Positions 13,079-25,831 of a DNA stretch of 64,000 nucleotides are shown piece after piece; position 1 is the first letter of the stretch; each line of letters starts with the position of its first letter. The translations under genes and the position numbers were made by a program. This stretch comes from Rhynchonema sp. JSB1_4 (Eukaryota > Nematoda > Chromadorea > Monhysterida > Xyalidae), in assembly GCA_030248065.1 (NCBI GenBank), contig JASAMV010002499.1, positions 1 through 64,000 on the forward strand, written 5' to 3'. The notes beneath the pieces are model-generated. The model had not been told where the DNA came from. It was given only the letters and a program-made list of their open reading frames with translations, and searched no databases.

Positions 13079-16000
13079 TCACAGTTGCGTGTCCACCGAA
13101 CCAACGATCGTCTCGCACACCGCCATTTCATCAGCGGTTGATGTTTCGCAATTCTCCAAACACGCGCGCGCGCATAATTGAATGTCACGTGACCTCGACT
13201 CGCTGTGTTCGGGCAGCTTGAGGGAGACCAAATGCAGCAGACGGAAACACGACAGACGCTCCTGGCATTATTATTGCAGTTGACAACCAAATTTGTCATC
13301 AGTTCTTATCCAAACTTGCTATCCTTATCCAGTCAAGAGTAAGAGTAAGCCAAAAACGAAGTCCTCTCTTACTGCTCAATTGGATTTTGGCCGGCATCAA
13401 ACTTGGTCATCCCGGTCCGACAGTACTTTGGTCATGAGACCTTCGGACAGTCATCAGTTTGAAGGATATTTTCAGGTTTACTGATGTCACCTTCTTCAAT
13501 GTTCGAAGTCAACTGCTGATAAAGAACTCAAACGCCGGTCAATGACTCAACAAATCTGGAAGAACAAATAGTCACGTGACCAAGGCAATACTGGCCCTGA
13601 GTGATCAAGTTTGATACTCACTTTTGTACAGAAATAATAAATCACAACTGCCAACCTTTCCAGGAGTAAAATTATCACACTTTCTCAGCAACACGTCAAT
13701 CAGCACATGTACATCGTTGGTGTAAAACAGTTGATCAGGCGCACCACTGCCTTGTAGCACATCTTGTAGTGCCTTGACCACGCTGTGAGTGTATGGCGCA
13801 GCACTGTGTGTGTACGGCCACACTGGGTCATCTGAAGAATTACAAATTAGAGTGGAAAAAACTGTTAATGTTGTGCGTCATGCTTGCTTTACTAACGACC
13901 GATGTCATCGTGATACTCTTTTTACTCACGCAGCTTTTCGAACCAAAGATATTGGGGTTGAGATTTACTGACGCTACTAACTTCGCTAGAGTAAGTCGAA
14001 ATTGGTCTCGTCACTACGTACGAAAGTACGATTAACTTACATGTGATCAACAGACAACATCAGCCACACCAACCATCCCTATTCACCAACAACAACAATT
14101 GTTCAACAAAATGTGTCGACGACGTCCCATCAGCGTCCAACAATGTGACCAGTGCACTGCCAGTGTCACTATCGGCGGATTGGTGCAGATTGAATGCAAG
14201 CAGTACCCGGGTGCATACATCCACACACCACGATTCGGCCTCGATCTGGTGCAACACCAGCGATAGGAAATCACGCGAGAATACTTCTGTAATATTATTG
14301 AATTGTGCAGCGTCTTTTTAGTACGTTTCGACTCGTTTTCACAGGTCAGTGGTGCATTGGGTCACCGGAATGCAAACAAATGGCCTAAATATCCCTGCCA
14401 CCTAATTTGTGCGTAACTTTATCGCTTTTTTGCGCATCTGCGTCAAAAAGACCACGACACTGTACAAGTTTTAATCAACGTATTGCTATTATCTGGCCAA
14501 CAATTCCCCGGTGCTACCACGACCTACCAACCGTAATGTGAATATGGCAGCTGTTCAGCAGTGGCACACAGAAAGACGAGAAGGTCCAACGCATGGCGCA
14601 TGGCGGGCGATTCTGCAGGAAAAAGATTAGGTTTCAGTTAAGTTAAAATTCTCACACAATTTTATCCTGTTCCTTATCAATCAATTCTAAAGTGACCACA
14701 AAAACCAACCAGCAAATTTTTCGGCCGTAATGAATTTTACTAATTCTAATGGAAGCACAGTCGGGAGTAGTACCCCAACGAACAGAGGGTGAACTCTGGC
14801 GATTTGAAGGAATGTGGATAACATATGTTCTCGGATGACTAGACGAGTCTCCTGCAAATAAATTGCGATAAAGCAATACAAAAGGAAAACAATCAATATC
14901 AATTAACGAATGAAAAAACAACAAATTATCACGAACCATCTGAAAGAACAGGACGAGGTCAAATAATCGAGAGTACTGGTCTTCGGCGAAAACGTGCACC
15001 GGCACCCGCCTATCGGATAAGGTCTGTAACAAACAGGACATCATGCCTCATTGGTATCACGACTAATTTTTTGTTATTGCTCCAAAGAGCACGAATAATA
15101 AAATTCAAAACACTCGATCATAAGAACACAGATTCAACTTATGACTGATCGCGGAGCCGAGGTCTGCAACCTCGCGCGTCTGTGAGCACAGGCCGAAACG
15201 GACAAAACTCGCTGCTCTTGCATTGGGATCAAACTTGTTCATCGGTCAGTCTGGTCGTCACTTGGTCATGTGATTTTCTGCATGAAGGACGAACAACAAA
15301 TGTAGGGCTCCACTAACTGTCCGCAAACAGCCAATAAGCTGGTCAACCAAATCATCAATTGCAAATTCCTATTTTTCATACAGAGTCACCTGACCAAGGC
15401 AAGACCGGCAAGTTTGATACGTCGACAAGTTAAAATGCGCTCAAGTGCGAGTGCAGTAACGAACGAGTACGCCAGTCAGTTCATCGAGCACATCAATGAT
15501 TGTCTGTTGATCCTCATACAAACTCCAACTTCGTTGTTGCGCATCGTCCTTGTGCTGACTCAGCTGGTGCAGACATCGATGGATGCGTTGCGCGTCGCTG
15601 CCTTTGTGCACGTCAAGCACATCCTTGAATCACGATCATGTTAAGCATAATCATTTTGTGGCCACAATCATCATAACTAGAATATAATGTACAACTAGTT
15701 GTCAACGTCAAATTTGGTGGTGTATTGGATTGGACATGGCCACTTGACTGTTGTTTTGTATAGAGGGTATTTCTCGATTTACGATCAATTTAGACTGGCA
15801 CACAGCGTTCGCGCTTGCTGAAACCGCAACCAATCGCACCTCTCAAAATGTTCAGTAACTCAGAATTCGAAACATAATTCGATCACCAGAGCTGACACAG
15901 CCCCATAAAATGGGCCGGGTTCGTTGCCCTGTAAAACACAAGTATCGACCAACCCCGGCCAATGCATGCGCGAGTGGCTGCAGTTGTTGATGCAACCTAA

Positions 16001-19000
16001 GTTTGTCCATAATCATCGACACGATGCCGTCGACTGCAGATTGGGCCGACGGCCACGACACGTTCGTGTGCAGACGCATGTGTTCCACCTGATGCGCAAC
16101 AACAAATGTTGGGGAACGCATCATACTTGGTGATCGGAACTGACGTGATTTTTGTGTCCGGATTATTTGCATGTTTACTAACGCCCCGGACTTTGACCGG
16201 TGTGCTGTCTCGCACCGATTTGATCGAGATCAAGCTGGTCAAAAATTAGATTCTACAATCTAGCACGTGGTCTCAAATACAAAAAAGTCAGATGACCAAT
16301 GCCGACCGGACCCGATCACCGTGTTCGATATTTGCCTCATAAACTGACACAATTTGCCAAAACCAACTGACCAGATCTCGCGCCAGTTCATTCGTGTCGG
16401 TTTCAGCCTCCCGGTACTCCATAACCGCTGCTGCCGGCATCCGGTAATTCGACCACAAATCAGTCAACCTAAAACGGCTTTGGTGAGAAATAATTTGAAG
16501 ACAGAATTTCCATACTTTACAAACGATAATGCAGCCACTTATCAATAAACTGCATTTTGTTCAAAGTCAACAAACAACCGGATTTTTGCAAATAGCAACA
16601 TCAGGAATAGCAGAACTAAAACTCGAATATTTTATGCAAAATTCGGTGCAACCAGCGAAGTAAACAATATTCATGCAAGAATGCAAAGCAAATCACACAA
16701 CACTGCCTGGGATAAATGTGGACCACTAAAACGGTATTGGAAAAAGAAGTATGCAAAAGAAGAAGGTACACATTATTTCGATGAAAAATGGGCAGCGAAT
16801 AGATTCAAAATTCTGAAATAAACCAACTACAAATCAGTAGTAATATGTGTTAATGTTGGCGATGGGCAACAACGTGTCAAAGCGCACAAGTACACAAAAA
16901 TCACGCAACATTTGAGACCAGTGCGGTAAGAAAATGAAAGAAGACGAACATTCGTAAACGCGAAATACTACAATGAAACCTCAAAAGACCGATACAACAA
17001 TTACGAAAAAACGTAATCCATTGGTGCATTTGAAAATTTGAAAAAAAGCTTGGACATTTTGCAAAAAAGCACGTAAGTTCATGGCAACTCGAAGACGGGG
17101 AGCGGTTAAATAAACAAAAAACATGAATACGGTGACTAACACTCGGAAGGGACGAATATCCCAGATCGCGACTTGGGTCCTAATCGCGACGCGAAGGTTT
17201 CTTACCATTAAACATGTTGCAAACTAATTCCGATCACACCCGCTCTAATGACTCACCAACAGCTGAAACTAATACGCACTACATAGGCCGATAAATAGAT
17301 TTACTGGTACAACTCACAACGACTGGTAACTCCACGTGGAGCCACGACAATGAAATTAACGCTGGCAAACGGTATCAAACTTGGTAATCGAGTCAGCCGT
17401 CAGTTTTCTGTGTGGAGTGGAGTTACCTCAAAATTTATGCCAATAGACAAAATGTCATGTGACCAAGCCACGACTGGTCCTATCGCAACCATCAACTTTG
17501 ATACCATAAGAAACAGTTTAAAAAGGGCATTTTTCACTACCGATACTTCCAACACGTTCCACTATCATCCAACAACGAACATTAACTAAAATATATCCTC
17601 CCAATCCTGGTCACTGCCAGAGAGCGAATAATTGCGTCGACTAGTCAACGACCTTGTAGGCGCCCCGAACGCATCCAGGACACCGCCTCGACGGCGCGAT
17701 GCACCTGATAGAGACAGACCACCACCAACGGCCACTGAAGATGCACTCGCACCACGGCCGCCGATCCAGCCATTATGTGAGGAGGATGAGCTCGATGCCC
17801 GCGTGGATGGCAGACCTGACAATCAGGATTCTTTTCAATGAAAATTTAACAGCTCGCAGTGTTCTTGTTTGCCACTTCTACTTGTTTGCCCAGACGGGTG
17901 GGGGTTCACCCGGACTGCCGGACATTGTCAATGCTAATGCAGCACCAGATGCCCACGTGGCGTGACTCTAGAAAGGGCTACAGCAGGTTCGCACTGGTTG
18001 TGGCCATTGCTACTACTAAATCCGAACTCGAATAACCAAAACACTGGCAGCTTTCTCCGCAGCGGATGGACCGTCTTCGAATAGTCTTCTTCACTATAAA
18101 AGCATCCAATGAATGTGTGGTAATATCGTTCTCATTAATCGCATACCTTGCATAGCCATTCACTGAGTGAAAGAGTCGACCGACCCAATAAAGAATTTCA
18201 AGTGAGAGCCGAGCGTTACCAAAAAAGCCCAAACCCAACCATATCGATTAGCATTCGCAGCCGGTGGTTGACCGCCGCGTCGTGTGGCTGCAGTTGTGCC
18301 CAGTGCTCGGAACGGACTGCGTTGCATCGCTGATGAGGTGGCAGTGGCCGAACGAGGATATGACTGCAGCAATCAACGATGCAAATCAATCAAGTGGTAC
18401 GTAGTGACGGAAATAGTTGTGTGTGTGGGCCATATCAACTTTAGGCGGACCGACACACTGCATCCGCGATCGGTGGTAAGGCTCGTGAGAATTTCGTCAA
18501 GTTTTAAATATTTATCTATTTTGAGTTGTTTCGATCAGCGTAAAAATTGCTAATTAGGTAGGCTTATCGTTCCGGGGGAAAACCTTTCCGGTGGTCAAAA
18601 TAAATGCGCCAACTGTACCAACTGAAACGAAAATTGCCAAACTGCGTCTCCATCCGCTCATTCAAACGTCCGCGTCCACCAAAACATACTACGGCATTCT
18701 TTAGTGACCACTGAACACTCATACCTCATTCCAAGATCGATTCATTCGATGTATGGGTGTGGTGCTGGCGCTAGATGATGAGGAATCAATGTTGTTACGA
18801 TCATGATTCGATGCACCACGATTGCCAATTGCTCCACGACCGCCTGTTGAATTGAATGCTTGGTTCATGCTGAATATCGCATGGCACAAACGTTCCGAAT
18901 TGGAAAAAATTCAGGAAAAGTAAAGAAAGCATTTTCCGGGCTTCGGAAAAACGATTTTTTGTTTTTTTTTTCGGAAAAATAATCAAATGATGCATCCGCA

Positions 19001-19682
19001 TTGGTGACGAACCGACGCACAGGCGGTCTGTGAAAACAGGTCGAAAGAGGCAACCAAAAAACCCACAGCCCAACTCGCACAAAACACAAGCCCAGTTACT
19101 ATTCAATACCTCTATTTGGCCATCGATTGAACGCTCGTGCATTTGACAGGCCACGACCAAACGGCGCTAGGCGTTGTTCACGATGAAACTAAAATGCAAA
19201 AACGTTGCAAAATATAAACAACAGGGAAAAGGACAAAGCCAAAAAGCCAAACAAAGTTACATAACGCACCCAATTAGCAGCACCCATTATGCCCCTCATC
19301 AGTCCATCGCCCCTTCGTGTCCCTCTCGCGCGTGTCGCCGCACTGTTGCCAGTGGCAGTGGATGATGTTTCATTGTTGTTATTGGACGTGTTGCTGTTCC
19401 GATTGCTGGCGTTGCTGTTGCTGCTACTCGCTGCGGCGGCGGTACTGAATCAAAGGCTGTGGTTGTACTTGTGCGTTTGCATACAACCTTGCCATTGCCA
19501 ACTGCTACTGTACACGAAAGAACACGCCCAATGTTATACTCACCTTGTGGTCCGTCCCAGTCCGGCGGTGCCCCTATTCAACGATTGTGTCAACTGGTCG
19601 ATGGTCGACAACGCCACATCCCAATCGATATTCTGCAATCGCATCACCGGAATTTCGTCGATGTCCAGCAGCGCACCCGAGG
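13079..19682 (-). CDS. NCKIPSD: SPIN90/NCKIPSD, Arp2/3 regulator; 5' end not resolved
   Basis: Thirteen consecutive exons, all phase-compatible (613 codons): 19544-19682, 18725-18869, 18240-18363, 17653-17815, 16372-16468, 15954-16088, 15465-15623, 14937-15023, 14710-14851, 14532-14612, 14074-14286, 13656-13831 and 13079-13261. The first carries the likely end of an SH3 domain (DEIPVMRLQ). A low-complexity Ser/Gly/Ala/Arg linker follows. The Armadillo-type C-terminal domain has near-identical family blocks: KDDAQQRSWSLYED, LPLELVKFI, EQLPYSHYE, LLAFNLH, EQLLLLVNRDDPV, VVKALQDVL and FTPGKERLSCFRLLHLVSL. SPIN90 (yeast Dip1) activates Arp2/3 to make linear, unbranched actin filaments and binds Nck through its SH3 and proline-rich parts. 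The start codon and SH3 N-terminal half are missing from this model; the best candidate exon is disrupted by a transposon at 19860-20469. The upstream makorin gene ends about 0.9 kb away on the same strand. Confidence 0.85.
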
Positions 19683-19859
19683 CTGAAAGGAAAGTGACGA
19701 AATGCATGAAACACGCAGTTTGGCGCATCAAATACGGTGTTCAATCCGGGCCTTGGCTATCTTCTGGATTGGAGTTAGATAAAGATTTCGAGATTTGCTG
19801 GTGCATTAATTGCGACCAGGAGAAAATCTCCTCAAAACCTGGCTGAGAACAGCTGCAGC

Positions 19860-20469
19860 CAGCGAAGTAGTTGGGCGTATAGTAAATTTCCAAATTCGGT
19901 GCCGCACAGTAAAGTACGCCCCATAGTTAATGTCAGGTTCTAAACCCGAAAATCACCTTGTGAAACATTCGGACAACCAGCCCACACGCAGCTTGCCAGC
20001 CAGCCAGACAGCTGCGCGCAATGTTTCAGAACCGCACGTTGTTAGCGTTCGGGTTTATAACTTGACATTAACTATAGGGCGTATTTTACTATGCGGCAGC
20101 GAATTTGGAAATTTACTATATGGGGTAATACCCAACTGCTAGGTAGCTTTCTTGCTCCCGAACCCATACCCGCCAAACTGGCTAGCTAGCTTTCTTGCTC
20201 CGGTTATCAAGTCAAAAAAGTGCTGATTTTAGTGTCAAAATGACGATTTCATGGGCCAAACTGGTCAAATTCACTCAAGTTTTCTCTCACATGCACAGAA
20301 ATGCGCATTTTGAGGGTTATTTTAGCATAATTTCGACCAACTTTTATACCTTTGTTTTTTACTTCTGGGCCAATATCCCCAAATCGGGGTATCCGGCCAG
20401 CTAGCTAGCTTTCTTGCGGCGGACCCCTCCAGCTGGCTAGCTTTCTTGCTCGGACCAACTACATCACTG
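19860..20469. mobile_element. hAT-like non-autonomous element, TSD GCTGCAGC
   Basis: A 610-bp element with ends CAGCGAAGTAGTTGG and, inverted, CAGTGATGTAGTTGG. Perfect 8-bp duplications lie at 19852-19859 and 20470-20477. The right part has several GCTAGCTTTCTTGC motifs shared with the element at 26636-27011. No transposase. It carries a nested palindrome at 19877-20122. Confidence 0.85.
19877..20122. mobile_element. Palindromic MITE nested in the hAT-like element (TA-type)
   Basis: Inverted arms begin TATAGTAAATTTCC and end GGAAATTTACTATA, with a second block (CTAAACCCG and CGGGTTTATAA) further in. Terminal TA on both sides is compatible with a Tc1/mariner-type target site. It is absent from the related element at 26636-27011. 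Confidence 0.7.
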
Positions 20470-20618
20470 GCTGCAGCTAAAGTATGCGGGCCTGGGCGGA
20501 ATTAGCGGTTGCACTTCACCAATTACGTCACCAAATCGCAGATTTATCGCCAATACAAAATCAATCACCAAAAACTACACTAAAATTTCCTTATACGTCA
20601 ATTCCATCCCGATTCCAA

Positions 20619-23020
20619 TCACCCACCCAATTCATCCCATTCCAATGCATCAATCAAATCATCGATCGATTGACGGAAATCATAATCACTGTCGTCATCC
20701 GATTCGTCGGTGCTGAGATCCTCGTAGTCGTCGTCCACCTGTATGAATGTCATGCATTATTGCCTGTTTACACATTGGTCAACCTTCACACTGGTCAAAT
20801 TAGTGACACCACGACGACTCACAGATACCCAAATCTCATACAGGTCACATTCATTACTGGTACACAACTGACAAGAACAACAAGTTTGATAACGACTTTT
20901 GCAATGCGATGTCCCCGCCAAATCCTAACCGTGAGAAAATCCCACATGACGTACGACCGTCGCCGTCGACCTATGCGTCTGCCAGTGGCACGTTCGCGTT
21001 CTTGCATGCGACGACGCACCGTGCGTGGACTGTCGCCTGGCAAAAACGTAATTGAAAAACAAAAAGCGATAATGAAACTAACATAATAACAAATATAACA
21101 TAACAAATCATAACCTTTGACGACCGTTCCGTCCGGCTTCTCGTGCCGATAGAAGCACTGGTTGCCAAACGGGCATTCCGCATCAGTCTGACCGCGCTTG
21201 AAATATTTACCTGAAGTTAAGTTGCCGAGATGTCAAAAAGGTCGGCTTGAATAAAACTACAAAAGAAACAGAATCAATTGTAATCAGTTCGTACAATGTT
21301 TCTGCCTGCACTGAGCCTTGTATTGTTCGACCAGATACATTTTGTCTTTTTGTTCATCCAACCACACAACGGATGGAACCACAAAGTCCGACTTCACTCG
21401 GCATTCCGGGCACGCGCTGCAAAGTTTGTCTATTCCGACTTTGTGGAATTTTATGAAATTTTGCACAATATTTTGTGACTGTAGAAATTGCTGGTCCAGC
21501 CATAAAACAGCACACCGATCAATGAAACAAAAGCAGTTTCGCTTCACTAAATGGCACTCACCGAATGATATCGGTCTCAAATGAGCGTGACGTGCGCCAC
21601 TTTCTGATGCATTCCAGGCAGAACACATGTCGACATTCGGGCAGGATGCCGAAACGACGCGATGACTCTTCTTTCTTTTCCATCACAATCTAAACATTTC
21701 AGCTAATTTTTGAAAGAATCAGCAAAAACTATCCACACACAAATAATTATACCTCCATGCAAATGCCGCATTGTTTCTCTTTGGACGCAGCGAGCGCTTG
21801 TTCAGTGGTGGCGGCCAGAAACGCGTTCTCCATGTCCTTCTCCAATTCTCGCAGACATTCCTGAATAACTGGTACAGTCTACCCTCCTCATAGTGACATC
21901 ATCTGGACATACAGTCCCCGAATGCTCACCCACCATAGAGTGGCCAGGCTAAAACTAAAAACTAAAACTATAAAGGAGAAGTCACTACAGAAGTCACTAC
22001 ATAAATTGTAAATCTTTTTAATAAAATTGGACATATCTAAAGCTAACCTTCATGTGTTCTTTATTTGTCGCGTGATCTGTCGGATGCAGCACTGGTTTAT
22101 TGCACACGTCACACGGTTTGCCGTGTATGTACTGACATTGTGCCTCGCCGTACCAACAATTACCGTTGATGTTGCATGGACAAACTGAAGAGGATCGGAT
22201 CTGTTTTTTTGTCCAGTAGAAAGTTGGATGAAAATTGTCACGATAAAATCACCTACCGATATTATATTTGACGCTTCCATCCGGGTTTACGGTTGCGAGC
22301 TTCTCGGCTGACGATTGTGGTTCATTAGATTCATCTGAAAAGATAATAAAAATCACTGTTTGTTTACAAGATATAATCCACGATACAATACGATATACCT
22401 CTGTTTGTGGCATTTGTGTTTGTTGAACTCTGAGCGACAAGTGAAATGGCGGAATTGGGCACAAATTCGGGAGCATCGGCTCGAAGCCGAGATGTAGAGG
22501 AGACTGCGGCACTTCCACCTGCATTTGGTCGGATCGCATTGTTGCGTCCTGTCCATATTTGTGGTGTTGTTTTATTATTTTGAGGTCGAAAACTTTTTTG
22601 GGAAAATTTTTAGTGAAATAAAACGTTCAAAGTAGAGTTACAGAAACAAAATATTCAAACATAAGGCAAATTTCCGGGACGAAAAGTTCCAGGTGCAATT
22701 TGCATCTAGCCCATCAATCTTTTGATGCGAACACAATTGCACTGTATTTTGTAAAGTGACAAACGCAACAAACCTTCCGAAATTCGGCCACGACCTCCTC
22801 TTGAGTTCGTTGTGTTTCGGTTATCTGCTGTCGCCGCCGCAGCGGCTGCCGATGGGGCAGGACACGTCAACGCAGGAGTGGAGGAAGATGCTTGCCCACC
22901 ACCACCATTGGCATTGTTTCGTTGTTGGTTTCGATTAGCACGATTACGCGGACGAACGTGATCGTATCTGACAAAAACAGATGAACGCAATTCAATTTCA
23001 ATTCTTGTCGAACGCGACAT
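20619..23020 (-). CDS. MKRN: Makorin-type RING E3 ubiquitin ligase, 430 aa
   Basis: Ten exons: 22774-23020, 22399-22548, 22257-22334, 22048-22184, 21753-21860, 21562-21689, 21295-21416, 21115-21210, 20930-21036 and 20619-20738. They sum to 1293 nt with all phases consistent. Domain order after a disordered basic/Ala/Gly-rich N-terminus: CCCH finger (CPCNINGNCWYGEAQCQYIH), makorin Cys-His motif (CDVCNKPVLHPTDHATNKEH), the helix ELEKDME, a C3HC4 RING (CGICME, FGILPECRHVFCLECIRKW, CPECR), a C-terminal CCCH finger (CKYFKRGQTDAECPFGNQCF) and an acidic tail (DDDYEDLSTDESDDD). Makorins are RNA-binding E3 ligases acting on ribonucleoprotein and other targets. Unlike vertebrate MKRN1, no CCCH finger precedes the first one here; a further upstream exon cannot be excluded. 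The stop is about 0.94 kb before the first recognised SPIN90 exon on the same strand. Confidence 0.88.
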
Positions 23021-25050
23021 CTTGGGACGGAAGTGGAACTTGGCAGATTTTGTTTTATTCAAAGCCGTAGCTTGCGATGAAATTGCAGCACTGATTTCAT
23101 TAAAAACACGCCAAAAGTATCTTGCGCACGCTGAGGGAACGCTCCGGTTGTTTTCCGCTCATTCGCTTGGTCCCGTAACACAGCCCAAACAAAAATTGAC
23201 AACCTCCCAACCACGGACAGGATACAGCGTCCGCGCGCCGAAAATCACATTGTTGTAAAACTAAACTGGTCGCCAAGGCTGAAACATCATCAATTACCTG
23301 CACGTATCGCCAAACATACACCTGCCCTCGAGATAATATGAACAGGTTCGATTAGCCGATCCAGAGGTGCGGTCATGTGAAAACATGCATTGGCTGCCAT
23401 AGCGACACACGCCGTTCGCGTAATATCTGCAATTAAAAATGCTCCATTTTTTGGATCTCCATGGAAATTGATATTTTTTCTTAATTGATCGTTTTTTCCT
23501 TTTTTCATTCCGATTTTCCTAGGAAACGAAAGGACAAAAACGAATTTAATTCCGTTTATTTCCGACCGACCGAACTCTGTACACTAATTTCCCCTCATCG
23601 GGTACACTGGCTGGCTGAAAAACTGTTTTTATATTTCGTAAAAAAACGAAAAAAAGACAAAGAACCGTAGTGGATAAAGGTAGGGGAAGCCCCCAAATAA
23701 TGTTTTAGGCTAGTAGTGTTAGACCAGACACTACAGTCGAATCTGTGGGTGTTTCCAATGCTCATTGTGACTAAAATAGCTGGAACAAGCCACACTGACA
23801 TCGTCCACGCTTGATCAAAGTGTCCAGATGGAAATTTTTTCCAACTTCTGTCAAAAATTGGAAAATTTTTGGAAAAATTTCTCGTAAAAAAGACCGATGT
23901 TTCCCTGAGGAAGCTTTTTTCGTTTTTTTCACGTCCCACATGGGCCCGGCCCGGTTTTTAGGATTTCGTGAAGAGAAAAACGGTTTTTTTCGTCCGGCAG
24001 TTACCTCGGGCTCCGGGTGCACTATGCACTAATATCTCCAATTTTTGCGAAAAATTGGCATTTTAGACCTAGGGTCGGTGAATTTCAGGTAAGTGTTGTC
24101 AAAAGTCGCCAAAATACCTCTTTGTCCAAAAAGCGGCAGAAATAGGTCAAATTTTCTACCTCAAATAATGACTTTTCCTGAATTTGGGTCTTCTCCCCTG
24201 ATTTCCCCTGCGCTAATTTCCCCGCCGGCCAGACCAGGAACTACGCTGAGGTCCAGGGATACGTACGTGTCAGTCAAGCAGAGGCAGTCTCAGATCTCGG
24301 TCATGACCTGCTGCTCCGTCCACTCCACGTTCAGTGATGTCTCATTTTCATCATCTCACAGTCACCAAGTGACGTTGTCACCAAACACCGACTTACTTGC
24401 ACAACTGTTGACGCGCTTCGGCTGAGCTCATTGTGTTGTACCAACCAGAACCAGCCAATCACAACAGACAACAAGCCAATGTGTAGATGTCAACAGCCAA
24501 TGTCTCCACCACGTTGCTTGTGCTTGGGTAGATTGTTGCAATGAACTTCTGAAACGACATGCGGCTGCTTTGTTATTATTGTTATTGTGGTTACATGGTC
24601 TGACAACAACTGATGTAAAATTTGTGAACGGCAGCAGTGCTTTCGTGTGCCACAGCACACAAAACAGATCGGCACACAAACACAGCACAGCAGACGTCGT
24701 GCGCTGCTTTATCACACGCGCATCATAGATCCCACCCCAGCCAGATCCAGAGGTCGCAAAATGGGAGATAGAATTCACATGAAGGGAACCCAACTCTGGA
24801 TTTCTCCTTGATTCAACTCTTGGCTCAGGCTTCGATTCAGACTTGGTTATAGTGCGCAGCCCCGTGGGTAAGTAAATTATATTTTTGAAAAAAAAACGTT
24901 TTATTTAAAATAACCGCTTTTTCAGAGGCATAAAATAACGAACGGATACTTTTCCGGGCACTGGAAAATTTCCCAGGAACAAAATTTGGAAAGTCGCGAG
25001 GTCAGTTTCTGAAATCGCGCAAAAACACTATTTTTGTGCGTTTTGGTCAA
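23021..25050. other. Repeat-rich intergenic DNA, no gene recognised
   Basis: Between makorin and the transposon nest. From about 23.8 kb onward it is rich in GGAAAAATTT and TTTTTCG motifs related to the internal parts of the 27-28.7 kb elements. A diverged element terminus (CCAGGAACTACGCTG) ends at about 24246. Frames on either strand carry no recognisable motif. Confidence 0.5.
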
Positions 25051-25421
25051 CCTATATCAGTGCTGTGGCTGGGGGGGGTACCCTACCCTACCCCCTACCC
25101 GCCCCGATCTTTACCCCCAAAATGCCCATTTTTCGGTCAAAAATGCCCAAATTTCGACCGAAAACCCTAAAAAGTGCAAAAAATCTCTCGCGCTGCGCGC
25201 GATATATGTACTTTTTAGTACATAAAAACAGGCACCTGAAAAAACTTGTCTTGTACCCTACCCGCCCCGAAAAATCTTCCCCCCTCCCCCCCAAACCGGA
25301 TTCCCCCCAAAAAAATCCCAGGTACACTACCCCCTACCCGCCCCGATTTTTTCCACCTGTGTATAGGTACCTTGCAACCACCCCTTGGGGGGATGGGGGG
25401 GAAGGGTAGGTACCTTGCAAC

Positions 25422-25831
25422 CAGTGGTGTCGTTGAGAAATCGAAATTTTCCATTACCCAGCCCAATTTTCGGGAAATTTCCCATACATACCCCCAAAAA
25501 TCAAAAATTTCCCATACCAGGGGGGGTTTTCCAAAAACTCAAAAATTTCCCATACCCGAGGGTGGGGGTTTTGAAAAAAATGACCCCAAAAATCTTCTAA
25601 AAGTGCCAAAATTGGTCTAAAAAGTGCTTAAAACAGAGTTTTCTTGCGGTAGCAAGCGATTTTTGACATTTTTGGACGAAAAATGGCCAATTTTGGTACT
25701 TCTCGGGGTCAAAAAGTCATTTCTTAGGGGTGCTTGTTCCAAAAGTGAAAAATTTCCCATACCCCATACCCCCGGCCGATTTCCCATACCCCATACCAGG
25801 GGGGGGTAACCCCCCCCCAACGACACCACTG
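25422..25831. mobile_element. hAT-like element, TSD CTTGCAAC
   Basis: 410 bp, starting CAGTGGTGTCGTTGAG and ending CCCCAACGACACCACTG. Perfect 8-bp duplications at 25414-25421 and 25832-25839. The interior is rich in TTTCCCATACC motifs. Confidence 0.9.

Larger units (their letters stand above)
19839..20590 (-). other. Candidate SH3 exon of SPIN90, split by a transposon
   Basis: If the element at 19860-20469 and one copy of its 8-bp duplication are ignored, a minus-strand frame runs from about 20588 to a CCAG/GTTTTG donor at 19839. It reads NLRFGDVIGEV (SH3-like, compare a typical LSFxxGDxI) and then PAYFSCS. The 1-nt phase at the donor fits the SPIN90 exon at 19682. A stop lies just upstream of the frame, and the SH3 match is short. 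Treat as a hypothesis. Confidence 0.35.

Noticed and set aside
16981..17208. Minus-strand hydrophobic 75-aa frame in a SPIN90 intron
   Set aside because: Phase of flanking exons joins perfectly without it, and no family match is visible.
19289..19846. 185-aa plus-strand frame with a Leu-rich segment
   Set aside because: It overlaps the minus-strand SPIN90 exon at 19544-19682, and no recognisable domain is present; treated as an antisense shadow.
23290..24793. Possible upstream SPIN90 or other exons in minus-strand frames
   Set aside because: No SH3 or other motif could be read, and splice phases could not be tied to any neighbour.
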